DNA from: Achatina immaculata
Lineage: Eukaryota; Mollusca; Gastropoda; Stylommatophora; Achatinidae
DNA: 64,000 nt
Direction: 5' to 3'
Assembly: GCA_009760885.1 (NCBI GenBank)
Contig: CM019697.1
Location: forward strand, 24,876,210-24,940,209
In this document: positions 1 to 10,751 of the stretch, in pieces
How the letters are laid out: each line of letters starts with the position of its first letter
Position numbering within the stretch: the stretch's first letter is position 1
Program-made: the position numbers and the translations under genes
The notes under the pieces: model-generated
Seen by the model: only the letters and a program-made list of their open reading frames with translations
The model's database searches: none
Told to the model about the DNA's origin: nothing

Positions 1-252
1 AATTAGTATGTAGATAAGCTTGTCTCCTAGGTATGTTAATATACAGATGTGGTAGCATGTCTCAGTATGTTAATAAGTAGATGTGGTACTGTGTCTCTTG
101 GTAAATTAATATGTAGATGTGGTACTGTCTCTCAGTATATTAATAAGTAGATGTAATACTATGTTTCTTGGTATGTTAATGGTAGATGTGGTATTGTGTC
201 TCTTAGTATATTAGTATGTAAATATGATACTCTGTGTGTGTGTGTGTGTGCT
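1..252. repeat. degenerate ~38-bp tandem repeat plus (TG)n
   Basis: About six diverged copies of a unit containing a core like agatgtggtactgtgtctc, separated by variants of ttaatatgta. The last 20 bases are a short TG microsatellite. The left edge is cut by the window. Confidence 0.7.
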
Positions 253-440
253 GTGTAATATTCTAGTCTTTAGAAGAATATTATTATTAGTGATGATCCA
301 GGTTAAATGTTAACAAATTGTAACAGATTTTGCTGATAGAAAGCAAGAGGACATGTGAATGATTATGGCAGAAAAAGATGCCAGAAACAGATTTGTCACA
401 CACTCTAGAAAGATCCTAACACCAGTGCAGGAACAATCAA
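253..440. other. unassigned AT-rich sequence
   Basis: Simple intergenic or intronic sequence upstream of the first MAD2L1 exon in the window. No coding signal or repeat family was recognised. Confidence 0.4.
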
Positions 441-824
441 GCAGTGAACATCTGAAAGATAGAGGGAGAGAAGCAGTGAACATCTGAAAGATAGAGGGAG
501 AGAAGCAGTGAACATCTGAAAGATAGAGGGAGAGAAGCAGTGAACATCTGAAAGATAGAGGGAAAGAAGCAGTGGACACCTGAAAGATAGAGGGAGAGAA
601 GCAGTGAACATCTGAAAGATAGAGGGAGAGAAGCAGTGAACATCTGAAAGATAGAGGGAGAGAAGCAGTGAACATCTGAAAGATAGAGGGAGAGAAGCAG
701 TGAACATCTGAAAGATAGAGGGAGAGAAGCAGTGAACACCTGAAAGATAGAGGGAGAGAAGCAGTGAACACCTGAAAGATAGAGGGAGAGAAGCAGTGAA
801 CACCTGAAAGATAGAGAGAGAGAG
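441..824. repeat. 32-bp minisatellite, 12 copies
   Basis: Twelve head-to-tail copies of a 32-bp unit starting gcagtgaacatctgaaagat. The spacing is exact (441, 473, 505 and so on). Copies differ mainly in aacatc versus aacacc. The unit has no stop codon on the minus strand in any frame, so long minus-strand open frames here are artefacts. Confidence 0.95.
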
Positions 825-1660
825 ATTAGGGACAACCTGGTGAGAATCTGTTGAAGCCAAGATGGATATCATGCAACACCTGGGATGCCATGTAAAGGTT
901 AGGAGCAGAAAATGCAAAAAGTGGAAGGAATTTGTTCCTGGCTTTTATAAGATGCCATAAATCTTGCTGGATGGTGATTTCTCTGTTGATAAGTGTATAA
1001 GGACATGGTTGGATGAACAGATGAAACAAAACTGCTAGAAAAAAAATGGATTGCTTGAGTAGTCAGTTACTTAGGACACTTTGGTTCTACTCTGAAGTAT
1101 AGTTCTACTCTGAAGCATAGTTTTACTTTGAAGTATAGAAGTATTGCAGCAGGCTCCACAGCTTATTTTCCCAGCCCAGTTCAAGTCCACTGTTTCTCTC
1201 TCACTCTTTTTTTTCATATGGTGTAACCAGTGGAGTCTTTCCAAAGGTGAAAGTCTCTGGAGTTTAGGACATCTTGTGATCACTTCTTGAGGTCCAGCTT
1301 GCATGAGTCCACATCATCTGAACTAGTCTTGGTCTGGTTGTACGTGAGTGTAATGACTGGCTTTCTAGGCCATGACACTTTGTCTTACTGTACACAATGT
1401 ACTTGTACTTCAGATCTTCTGGGCAATCTTTTCAATAAAACTCATTTCTGATACAGTAACTTTACATTTATAGGTCATTCCCCTCCCCCTATAAGTGTCA
1501 TTTATAAATACTGTTTTTTTTTCCTTCTCTACATCAGCTGGAAGCCACAGATTTGGCTGTTATCATTTTTTTGTATGGTTCAGAAACATTGTCACATTTT
1601 CTGAATGTGTAATGTTCTGACTTTCTGTATTAAGAATGTTTAAATTGATTGCTGTTACAG
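825..1660. other. MAD2L1 intron/upstream sequence, nothing firm
   Basis: Non-coding sequence before the first visible MAD2L1 exon. It contains about three copies of a 19-bp repeat (core ttctactctgaagtatag, 1084-1138). I searched by eye for the exon that should precede 1661, encoding the middle of the HORMA domain, and did not find it. Confidence 0.5.
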
Positions 1661-1781
1661 CATGGTTGATGGACATGACTGTTGAGAAATTGGTTCTAGT
1701 TATCAAGGACATAGCCACTAGTGAAGTAGTTGAGAGATGGCAGTTTGATATCGACTGCGACAAAAGCGTTGACGGCAACAC
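1661..1781 (+). CDS. MAD2L1: MAD2L1 exon (central HORMA segment)
   Basis: The acceptor is tgctgttacag before 1661 and the donor is gtatgt from 1782. The 121 bases begin with two bases of a split codon and encode a tract starting WLMDMTVEKLVLVIKDI and ending KSVDGN plus two bases of a split Thr codon. The segment matches the Mad2 beta-sheet core. Confidence 0.93.
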
Positions 1782-4700
1782 GTATGTATTTTATTGTGTT
1801 TGATTTGATAGGGATCTGCATATTCTAGGTTGTTTTTTTTTCTCAGCTTTGCTGTAAGAGTTATATGGTTTTAGAAACATTTTATTTCTTGTCTTTAAAG
1901 CATAACTTTTTCCTCTAAAGAGTGTAAACAGTTTTGTAATAAAAAATAATTTAATAAATTTTTAAAAATATAGTGCAGATGTTGGCAGAAATTTTAAATG
2001 TTTGCGTTGTAATCATAATTGCTACCTTCTGTATAACATTTTTGTTCTGAGTGCGGGGGTAGTCAAACTGAGCATACCAGTGTTTCTCAGCCCTTTTTTT
2101 TTTTTTCAGTCATGGACCTCCTTTCTGTCCTGAGAACAGCCGTGGACCCTTCGATAAAGGAATAAATAGAACCCAAATGATGCTAAGACTTTTTTAAAAA
2201 TCCAGCCTACTCATATGCAGGTCCTTGGACCTCTCTAAAAATCCTGCTGTGGGCCTACAAAGGGGTCCATGGACCCCAGGTTAAGAACCCCTGGAGTAGA
2301 CTTACTTCTCATGAAAAGGCAGGGGATGTGAAACTTGCTGTTGTAAATTATAGTCATCCCAGTTGTAAAAGTGGGTACCTGGTCCTCTGTGCTACAGGGT
2401 GCTTTTTCTTAATTAGAAAATTATGTTTGCAAAATGAGGTATGCTAGAATATACTGTACCTGTGACTGTCAGTGCACTGTACACATGAATGTCAGGTGCA
2501 CTATACACATGACTGTCAGTGCACTGTACACATGACTGTCAGTGCACAAAAGGCACAGACTATCCAGAACAATTAAAAATGATGGGATAAGAACTAAAAA
2601 TGCGATTGTTACTTAAAAGTGCAACACGCTGAATTTTTCAAACTCCAAAATGTTGATCCTCAAGAGAAAAAAAAAATCAACTTTTCAAGCACACAGAAAT
2701 TGTTGGAAATATATTTTTGCAATTCTTTTATCACTAACAGTTATAAGGATCTATTTTGAGTATTACTAATAGTATTATTAATACTAATTGAGTATTATTA
2801 ATAATATTACAATTCAGAGTGAGTGAAAATTTACCTTAAATCTTGAGAAAAGTTTGTTGATCATTTTAGCCCTTTGTGGTTGCTAAAACATATGGCTGCT
2901 GTTGGATCTGTAGTTTGTTTGGCTTCATAAATGCTGCATCAGACTCAAGTTCAGTGCAGAATAATATACTCCTATACTGAACTGTTGAGCAAGAGCAGAA
3001 AAAAAGGCAAAGGACAGGCATTTGTGGAAAACCCTTGCAGAAGCCCCATGTGCCTTGAGCATTTAAGGTTCAGAGAGAGAGAGATTGATCTTTATTTTAA
3101 AAAAAGGTTAAGAATTGGGCACACAGAGAGAGAGAGATACTGAGCTGTAACTAAGATATTATTTAAAACAGTTTCTAAATGTCATTTACTGGTATATCTG
3201 CGTTTATATATATGTTCATAGTTGATGTCACCAAGGACCTTCTTGTTTCTAAATATTGTTTTGCATAAATGTTAAGTGGCATTTTTATTCTTTAAACAGC
3301 AAACGAGAGGTGTCAGATAAAGAAATCAAAGATGGAATTCGCTCAGTCATCAGACAGATTACTGCATCAGTAACGTTCTTACCACTTCTTGAATCTGCAT
3401 GTAAGTACAAAAACTCTGTCATATATGGGTATATTGTATATGATAAGCTTAATTCTGAAGCACTGGTTTTTTGTGAAGATATGACCAAAATTCAGTGCAT
3501 ACTGATAGAACTTATGGTATCCAGCAATCCATGCTAATGTAATTGTCAAGTCCACTATGTTCCTGGATGGTGATTGACTTTAAAAAAAGAAATCGCTGCT
3601 CATTATGTGCCTTATGGTGTCTTGCTGGGCAGTTCAATGTGTTCATTGTATGACTTTTCTAGCTTGGCTATACATTTCCTTCATGTGTTCATTGTATGAC
3701 TTTTCTAACTTGGCTGTATGTTTCCTTTATGTGTTCATTGTATGACTTTTCAAGCTTGGCTATATATTTCCTTCATGTGTTCATTGTATGACTTTTCTAG
3801 CTTGGCTATATGCTTCCTTCATGTGTTCATTGTATGACTTTTTGGCTATATGTTTCCTTCATGTGCTCATTGTATGACTTTTCTAGCTTGCTATATGTTT
3901 CCTTCATGTGCTTATTGTATGACTTTTCTAGCTTATACATTTTCTTCATGTGCTCATTGTATGACTTTTCTAGCTTGGCTATATATTTCCTTCGTGTGCT
4001 CATTGTATGACTTTTCTAGCTTATAGGTTTCCTTCATATGTGCTCATTGTATGACTTTTCTAGCTTATAGGTTTCCTTCATATGCGCTCATTGTATGACT
4101 TTCTAAGCTTGGCTATACGTTTCTTTCATGTGTTCATTGTATGACTTTTCTAGCTTGGGTATACGTTTCCTTCATGTGCTCATTGTATGACATCTAGCAA
4201 TGTTCATATTAAGACTGGCAGTGATTCGGTGTTTGGTTAAATGACACTGTGGGCTGCAAATAATTAATAAATTGCATTTAAAAAAAACTACATTAACAGT
4301 ACCCAACAGGTACATACTGTTAGTAATCAGAGATTAACGCAGGTGTTAAAGGTGGTTGATATCATGACTGTGGCATTAGTTGCTGGGAGCATTTAGCTGG
4401 TAGCTTTGTGCTGGTCAGTGATCAGTTATTTTGTACAGAAAGTAGCATGGATGAGATATGCTGGACATGATCAAAAGTTTCTACTTGAACTTGGCATTTG
4501 AGAACAGATAGCAAGTGGGGAATTACTACACAGGAGAGGTCTTGGAGGGAGGATATACAACAAGTGGGGAATTACTACACAGGAGAGGTCTTGGAGGGAG
4601 GATATACAAGTGGGGAATTACTACACAGGAGAGGTCTTGGAGGGAGGATATACAACAAGTGGGGAATTACTACACAGGAGAGGTCTTGGAGGGAGGATAT

Positions 4701-7700
4701 ACAACAAGTGGGGAATTACTACACAGGAGAGGTCTTGGAGGGAGGATATACAACAAGTGGGGAATTACTACACAGGAGAGGTCTTGGAGGGAGGATATAC
4801 AAGTGGGGAATTACTACACATGAGAGGTCTTGGAGGGAGGATATACAACAAGTGGGGAATTACTACACAGGAGAGGTCTTGGAGGGAGGATATACAACAA
4901 GTGGGGAATTACTACACAGGAGAGGTCTTGGAGGGAGGATATACAACAAGTGGGGAATTACTACACAGGAGAGGTCTTGGAGGGAGGATATACAACAAGT
5001 GGGGAATTACTACACAGGAGAGGTCTTGGAGGGAGGATATACAACAAGTGGGGAATTACTACACAGGAGAGGTCTTGGAGGGAGGATATACAACAAGTGG
5101 GGAATTACTACACAGGAGAGGTCTTGGAGGGAGGATATACAACAAGTGGGAAATTACTCAGGTCAGCGGGGTAGGAATATCCACTATGGAAGGAGAAGTA
5201 AGACGCCTCCTTACCTCCGTCAGTCTACGGGACACCCTTGGGCAAGGTGGAGTACATATAGCCTCCTGATCAGGGTGACGTGAAGCTGTGGGAGCAGGTG
5301 GTGGATGGAATGGAAGAGCAGCCATTGGTTATGGTCACCATTCTATGATGGTAGGCAGATGATCTCAATGAAGGACAATGGCTACGATCACTGACTAGTA
5401 TAGTCGCTGCCCGGAAGGAAAGCAATGGTAAACTATCTTCTGGAAATATACCACGAAACCCAAACAGCAACATAGAAGGTCAGATAGGAAAAAAAGATCT
5501 GGTGGCAAGTCTCCCAGGCCAGATAGATCTAATTTTAACACTGGGGAAGAGTGTGAGACAGAGGTCGGTACTAGTAATTGTGATGACGGACAAAATCCTG
5601 ACGGTGTTACCAAGGAAAACTCCCGCAGCAAACTAAAAAGAAAAATAAGAGTAGGAACATGGAATGTGAGAAGTATGTATGAGGGAAAATATCGAATAAT
5701 AAGTGACGAGATGAAAAGAACGGGGATACACATTTTGGGAATCTGCGAACATCGATGGAAAGGATCAGGACACTTCAAGAGCGAGAATGATAATATCTTT
5801 ATATACTCTGGTGGAGAATTAGGAGGAAAGAATGGAGTGGCTTTCTACTTGGACAAATTACAATCTAGTAAGTGATAGAATCCTCACTATCAGACTTAAG
5901 GGCACTCCTAGAAATGTAACAATCATCCACATATATGCACCTACATCAGCAGCAAAAGAAGAGGAATAGAAGACTTTTATGACACACTGCAAATGACAAT
6001 AAACTAGGTACGGAAAAATGATATTGTATTAATAATGGGGGATTTTAATGCAAAGATAGGTATAGAAAGAGCAGAAGACGAAGGATATGTTGTAGGGAAA
6101 TTTAGCATAGGACATAGAAATGAGGCAGGTGACAGTCTAATGGTGTTTTGCATGGAAAATGAGCTAATGATCGCTAACACACTTTTTAAACAACATCCAA
6201 GAAGACTTTACATGTGGACATCACCTGATGGGAAAACTAAGAATCAAATAGACTACATTTTAGTGCAAAGAAGGTGGAGATCAAGTATAACATCAGCAAA
6301 AACTTTACCAGTTGCTGATTGTGACACGGACCATGAGTTATTAATAGCAGACATGAAGATAAAGATGAAAAAAGACAGTTGCAGGATCAAGACCACTCCA
6401 CTTTGATCTTACAAAAATACCAGAACAATATGGTATAGAAGTGAAGAACTGTTTCGAAATCCTGATGGCTGTACAGGAGAAGATGACACCAGACGATTTG
6501 GCTACACAGGCCAGAGATATCTTAATAACAACAGCTAAAGATGTGGTTCCAGTAAAGAAAACACAAAAGAATAGATAGATTACAGTAGGCATACTAGAAC
6601 TGATAAAACAACATAGAGAAATGAAGACGCAGTGGAACGTGACAAATAACAAAGAGGAATATGAATCTTTAACAAAAGAAGTAAGAAGAAACATAAGAAA
6701 AGACAAAAAAAACAATACATACAAGATTGTTGTGAAAGAATAGAAGGACATCAGATGTGTGGAAGAGATAGTGAAATGTTTAAAGAAATGAAGACATTGA
6801 TGAGGAATGTCACACCTAAGCTAAATGTAATTTGTGATGAGATGGAGAATACCTTGACAGAGACAGAGGACATTCTGTAAAGATGGAAGGAATATTACAG
6901 AGAAATGTATGAAACAGCAAACTGTGAAAACAGAAATCAACATTGTGAATTATTATTGGAGGAGAAAGAACCTGAACCAACAATAGAAGAAGTTTTATGG
7001 GCAATAAAGAATCTGAAAAATGGTAAATCAACAGGATATGATGAGATAACAGCTGAACTTATTAAAGCAGGAGGAAAGGAATGTGCAACAATCTATCATG
7101 GAAAAGAACTGTATTCATACCACTGCCAAAAAAGGGTAACCTGAAATTATGCACAAACTACAGAACTATTGGCCTGATTAGCCATGCCAGTAAAATTTTG
7201 TTAAAAATCGTAATGGGTAGACTTTGTAAGAAAATAGAAGTCAATATGGTCCAAGCTTGTTTCAGGCAAGGAAGAGGATCAAGAGATCATATATTCAATA
7301 TAAGATTATTAATAGAGAAATGCAGAGAGTTTAATGTGAATCTATATTTATCTTTTATAGACTACTCAAAGGCATTTGATTGTGTACAACACCAGAGACT
7401 TTGGGAAATAATGGAAAAAATGGGATTTCCAACACATTTGATACAATTAACATCACTGGTGTATCTAGGCCAACAGGCAGCAGTGAGAATAAATGGTGAA
7501 GCAGCAGCTTGTTTTGACATAAAACAAGGGGTTCGTCAGGGGTGCATATTGTCGCCTTACTTATTTAACTTGTGTGCTGAAAATATAATGAAGTATGTTA
7601 GAGAAGATGTAGACAAAGAGTATTGTGATGGCATGACAATTGGAGGTTATGAAATACCAGAGATTAGATATGCTGATGACACAGTGTTACTGTCCACAAC

Positions 7701-9457
7701 ACACAAAGGAATGGAAAAACTAATTATGTCAGTCTGTAAGAACAGCGAAGAGCAAAACCTCTATCTTAATGTGAAGAAAACTAAATTGATGACAACTGAC
7801 AAAACAAACAAGGCAGTTGAGGCGTGTATTAATGAGGAGAAATTGGAAGAAGTGGAGAGTTTTGAATGTCTTGGATCACTGCTAACTAATAATGGAGATA
7901 CAATGAGAGAAATTAAAAAAAGGACATCTATCGCTCTTCAGAAAGTAAGACAACTAAAGAATCTGTGGAGAGGAACAGACAGAGCTACAAAAATAAGATT
8001 TTTAAGGGCATGCATCTTTCCCATCGCAGCATATGCCTGTGAGACCTGGACACTTAACAAAACAGCTGAGAAACACATAAATGCCTTTAAGTGTTAATGC
8101 TGCAGAAGAGTTCTTCAAATATCATGGACACAAAAAAGAACAAATATATCCATACTACAAGAACTTAATATTGAAGAAGGCTGGCTAGTAAAGAGGATTA
8201 AACAAAGAAAACTTCAATATTTTGGACACATTAAACATCATGATAATCTAGAGAAGACATAATGGGAAAAAGAAATGAGGAAGACCAATGCGAAGATGGC
8301 TGCAAGACATCGTTGATGATCTGCAAATGGATGCATCAGCAGCAGGCCATCTTGCTCACAACCGAGAGTCCTACAGGAGTGCTTATAGGAAGGCAAAGTT
8401 CTGCAAGGAACATGCAAATGATTGAATGAATGAATTGGGAATTACTATACAGGATGAGTTTTGTAGTTGCACGAAGGATATACAAGTGGGGAATTACTGT
8501 ACAGGATGAGTTTTGTACTTACAGGAAAGATATACATGTGGAGAGTTGCTACACAAGAAAAGTTTTTCAGAAAAGTAAACAGACCTGATCTTATATTTTA
8601 TATCCTTCCCATGCCGTTTAATGTCACATGGGGCTCGCAAGGTAGTTCGCCAATTTGTCCTGTTTTCAGCGAGCTTTTCAACCTCATCAAGGGATTGTAT
8701 GCCAATTAATTTGGCCTTTCTTAACAGTGTCCTCTTTAAAGTTTCCCGTGGTTGGCTTCTTTGTCTTTGGCCTGTTGTGTTCCACTTGACAGCTTGTTTT
8801 TGGATTCTCTGATTGTTTCTTCTCATCATGTGATCAACATATGTCCATCTCCTTTTCCTGATCACCCATGAGACTGGTTGTTGTTCGCTTATCTGTCTTA
8901 TCTCTGCATTGTTCTGGAATTCGTTCCACTTGATGCCAAGTATTTTCCTTAGGCATTTGTTTTCAAAAGAGTCTAATTTCTTGTCATTTCTTTAGTTGTT
9001 TTCCAGCTTTTGCATGCATAAATGAGGGTGGATATTAATTTGTATTGAATAGTCTTAACTTGGTTTTCGAGTTTATAACTTTTGAATGCCATATGTTCTC
9101 AAGATTGTTGAAGATCGATGCTGCTTTTGCAATTCTAATTCTAACTTCCTTTCTAGTGTCACCATCCTGGTCTATGTAGCTGCCAAGATATGCAAATTAA
9201 GCAGAGGTGATGATCAAGTTAAAAAAAAAAATCAGGAAATTTACATTTTTATACATTTTTCTAACTTCCCCATCATTGTGTGTGTTTTAGGCTGCTTTGA
9301 CATCCTGGTGTACACAGACAAGGGCCTGGAAATCCCAGATGCCTGGGGGGAGACTGGACCTCATCTTATTTCTAACTCTGAGGAAGTTCGTCTCAAGTCG
9401 TTCTCCACCACCATACATACAGTCAGAGCTGGTGTGGCTTTCAAGAAAGTGGACTGA
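1661..9457 (+). CDS. MAD2L1: MAD2L1, mitotic spindle checkpoint protein (last three coding exons)
   Basis: This is the C-terminal part of Mad2, the HORMA-domain protein that binds Cdc20 and Mad1 at unattached kinetochores and delays anaphase. Joined exons are 1661-1781, 3300-3400 and 9291-9457, and the phases agree (2+1, then 1+2). The family blocks are plain to see: ERWQFDIDCDK, then IRSVIRQITASVTFLPLLE, then YTDKGLEIPDAW and SEEVRLKSFSTTIH, ending in AFKKVD before TGA. About 129 residues are encoded here. Vertebrate Mad2 has about 205, so roughly the first 76 residues lie left of the window. The C-terminal safety-belt region is complete. The second intron is about 5.9 kb and carries two minisatellites and an RTE-type LINE. 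No frameshift or stop is seen. Confidence 0.95.
2078..2293. mobile_element. hAT-type MITE
   Basis: A 216-bp non-coding element. The left end is cagtgtttctcagcc, and the reverse complement of the right end is caggggttcttaacc, so the ends form imperfect inverted repeats beginning CAG. The flanks gagcatac and gagtagac match at 6 of 8 bases, as expected of an aged 8-bp hAT target duplication. Internal ccatggaccc motifs also resemble known hAT MITEs. It lies in the MAD2L1 intron. Confidence 0.75.
2336..2405 (+). mobile_element. SINE core fragment
   Basis: The stretch around agtgggtacctgg resembles the SINE at 56925-57085, where agaaatgggtacctg occurs in the same context (tcacccagttacag before it). 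No tRNA-like head is visible. Confidence 0.45.
2460..2546. repeat. ~23-bp tandem repeat, 3-4 copies
   Basis: Copies contain gactgtcagtgcactgtaca, with one copy altered by small indels. Confidence 0.75.
2547..3082. other. MAD2L1 intron, nothing recognised
   Basis: AT-rich intronic sequence with short ATT/AAT runs. I see no coding signal or repeat family. Confidence 0.4.
3083..3130 (-). mobile_element. 3'-end scrap of the CR1-like LINE family
   Basis: The sequence gattgatctttattttaa, followed by a form of gttaagaattgggcacacag, matches the terminal bases of the longer CR1-like copies at 10440 and 36470. Only about 48 bases remain. Confidence 0.5.
3300..3400 (+). CDS. MAD2L1: MAD2L1 exon (penultimate)
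   Basis: The acceptor is tttaaacag before 3300 and the donor is gtaagt from 3401. The 101 bases encode KREVSDKEIKDG, then the hallmark Mad2 block IRSVIRQITASVTFLPLLE, then SA plus one base of a split Cys codon. Confidence 0.95.
3622..4195. repeat. ~46-bp minisatellite, about 12 copies
   Basis: The unit contains gttcattgtatgacttttct followed by agcttggctatatg-type sequence. Copies vary by short deletions. It lies in MAD2L1 intron sequence 200 bp after the penultimate exon. Confidence 0.9.
4196..4503. other. MAD2L1 intron, nothing recognised
   Basis: Unique-looking non-coding sequence between two minisatellites. Confidence 0.4.
4504..5158. repeat. 49-bp minisatellite, about 13 near-identical copies
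   Basis: The unit contains ggggaattactacacaggag and gtcttggagggaggatatac. Most copies are 49 bp. Two lack an internal caa and are 46 bp. Copies are almost identical, so expansion or homogenisation was recent. All forward frames are open, which creates spurious long reading frames. Confidence 0.95.
5640..6406 (+). pseudogene. RTE endonuclease domain (broken)
   Basis: Apurinic-type endonuclease that would nick target DNA for reverse transcription. Conserved blocks appear in order: TWNVRS, then GICEHRWKG, a YAPTSA block near 5935, GDFNAKIG near 6040, and TDHELL near 6330. A stop near 5875 and frame changes between 5870 and 6035 split it. Neighbouring reading frames together still cover most of the domain. 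Confidence 0.85.
6905..8280 (+). pseudogene. RTE reverse transcriptase domain and C-terminus (broken)
   Basis: Target-primed reverse transcriptase. The region KNGKSTGYDEITAELIKAGG lies at about 7015. A frameshift near 7100 moves to a frame open to 8097. RT motifs seen are FIDYSKAFD, GVRQGCILSPYLFNL and the catalytic box IRYADD. The C-terminal [11 protein letters not shown] block is followed by a stop at 8095. The remaining C-terminal sequence (a [12 protein letters not shown] segment) continues in another frame, with a further break near 8260. Confidence 0.87.
8436..8565. repeat. diverged continuation of the 49-bp minisatellite
   Basis: Immediately after the LINE tail the array resumes as tgggaattactatacagg, followed by two more imperfect units. 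These copies differ much more from each other than those at 4504-5158. Confidence 0.8.
8580..9080 (-). mobile_element. 3' end of a second LINE family (L2/RTE-X type)
   Basis: On the minus strand this encodes the C-terminal tail of a LINE polyprotein: SFENKCLRKILGIKW, then [14 protein letters not shown], then an EKLAENRTNWRTTLRAPC block. The same family recurs intact at 58975-59450 on the plus strand and as a scrap at 31513-31694. It is 5'-truncated. The exact clade cannot be settled by eye. Confidence 0.75.
9291..9457 (+). CDS. MAD2L1: MAD2L1 terminal coding exon
   Basis: The acceptor is gtgtgttttag before 9291. The first two bases complete a Cys codon. The exon encodes CFDILVYTDKG, then WGETGPHLISNSEEVRLKS, ending VAFKKVD and TGA at 9455-9457. 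It carries the HORMA safety-belt C-terminus. Confidence 0.95.
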
Positions 9458-10439
9458 ATCATTCATAAAATGGACAGAATTATTTAGAAATGGACTGAGT
9501 CATGTAGAAAAGTGCTTCTTCTAATTTGAATTTCCTATATTCTTTCTTACAAAGTATTATTTACTAAATCAGTTTCATTAGCAAACAAATGTCAATTTCT
9601 CATTTTGTAGAGGTGTTAAGTTGTAAAGCTCATATGTTTTCACATATTTATAATATAAAACTTTAACATAGTCTTCAGAATGCAGTGCTTTCTGTGATGT
9701 TAGGAATGTAATATCCAAAACACAGTTCTTTCTATGATGTTAAGCATGTGTATCACAGGCAGCCTCTATTTCTACAGATGTAGTGACGTTTGAAAATATG
9801 TACCAGATCAGTGGGTACTAACTGGGGTGACTGACTTTTCTTGACTTTGACATTTTCAGTTGAATGTTATGTTCATTTCTTAACTTGCTGTTATGCCAAA
9901 CTGTTGTTTATTTTGTCTTGTGGTCTTCCCCTGCTTCTCTCACCTTGTATTTCCCATGCACATGTTTTCAGATGCTTTTGTGTGGCCAGGTATCTTCTTG
10001 CAATGGTGATTCTTTGCTTCTATAACCTTTTCTGTGTTCATCATCATCATTCTTCAGAGAAATACACATTCTTCCAGGAAACCACAGCCTATCTGTTTTG
10101 ACCTCATCATCTCCAAAAAACCAACCTCTCTATAGTAAAATAGGTTAAATGTGCTATTTTGTTTTGCTAATCCTCCTTTACCCAGTGTCTGTTGTAGTGA
10201 GTGTTATAGCATCAAATTATGCTTATATTTACTTTTCTTTCTGTTTCATTACATATGTGAATTTTTTTCTTGCATATATTATTGTGATTATGGACAGTAC
10301 ATTACTCCATTACAGTCACATTACGTGATGAAATATTGTGCTATTTTGTAAGTTTGTGGGCGTGTATGTATGCTTATTTCTTTGTTTTTGTGTGGGAGGG
10401 TGGGTTGTTATTTTTTTCTCTTCAGTTTGTACACATTTG
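9458..10439 (+). other. MAD2L1: MAD2L1 3' UTR and downstream flank
   Basis: AT-rich sequence after the stop codon. It contains an imperfect pair of about 45-bp repeats around ctttctgtgatgtta (9685-9750). No canonical AATAAA is visible before the CR1-like element; aatata near 9652 is a weak candidate poly(A) signal. Confidence 0.5.
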
Positions 10440-10751
10440 ATTGATTGATCTTTTTTTTTGGCCACACAGGCTCGTCTAACATTCTGCCCTTTATCATACA
10501 ACTTTCACTCTATTCAAGACATTCAAAAGATTTGCTGCTTACATAACAAACATAATTAACATTGAAGCTGAGAGACATAAAATAAAATATAACATTTACG
10601 TTTAGCTCTTATCCATGCACTCAATACAGAAAGTAACTGCGTACATAAATAAATGACTATCTACCAAACAAAAATTTCGGTACTGTTCAGAATAAACAAC
10701 TGAATTTGGTATCTGTAAGAGCAGTGTAAAATAACTTTTAAGTTTTATGAT

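Larger units (their letters stand above)
5159..8435 (+). mobile_element. RTE/BovB-like LINE, near full length, inactivated
   Basis: About 3.3 kb, the normal size for an RTE-clade element. It has a 5' leader of about 480 bp, an APE-type endonuclease, a linker, a reverse transcriptase and a 3' end running into atgattgaatgaatgaat, the short tetranucleotide tail typical of the clade. Endonuclease wording such as RRLYMWTSPDG and NQIDYILVQRRWRSS closely matches BovB-type proteins. Several frameshifts and stops break the single long reading frame. Truncated relatives lie at 12298, 30183, 38696, 43273, 47037, 52411 and 53340. It sits inside a 49-bp minisatellite, with array sequence on both sides. 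Confidence 0.88.

Noticed and set aside
3256..3537. Single long exon for the Mad2 segment
   Set aside because: The open frame extends past both splice sites; only 3300-3400 matches Mad2.
4498..5283. 261-residue open frame of Gly/Glu/Tyr repeats
   Set aside because: A by-product of a 49-bp stop-free minisatellite that is open in all three forward frames.
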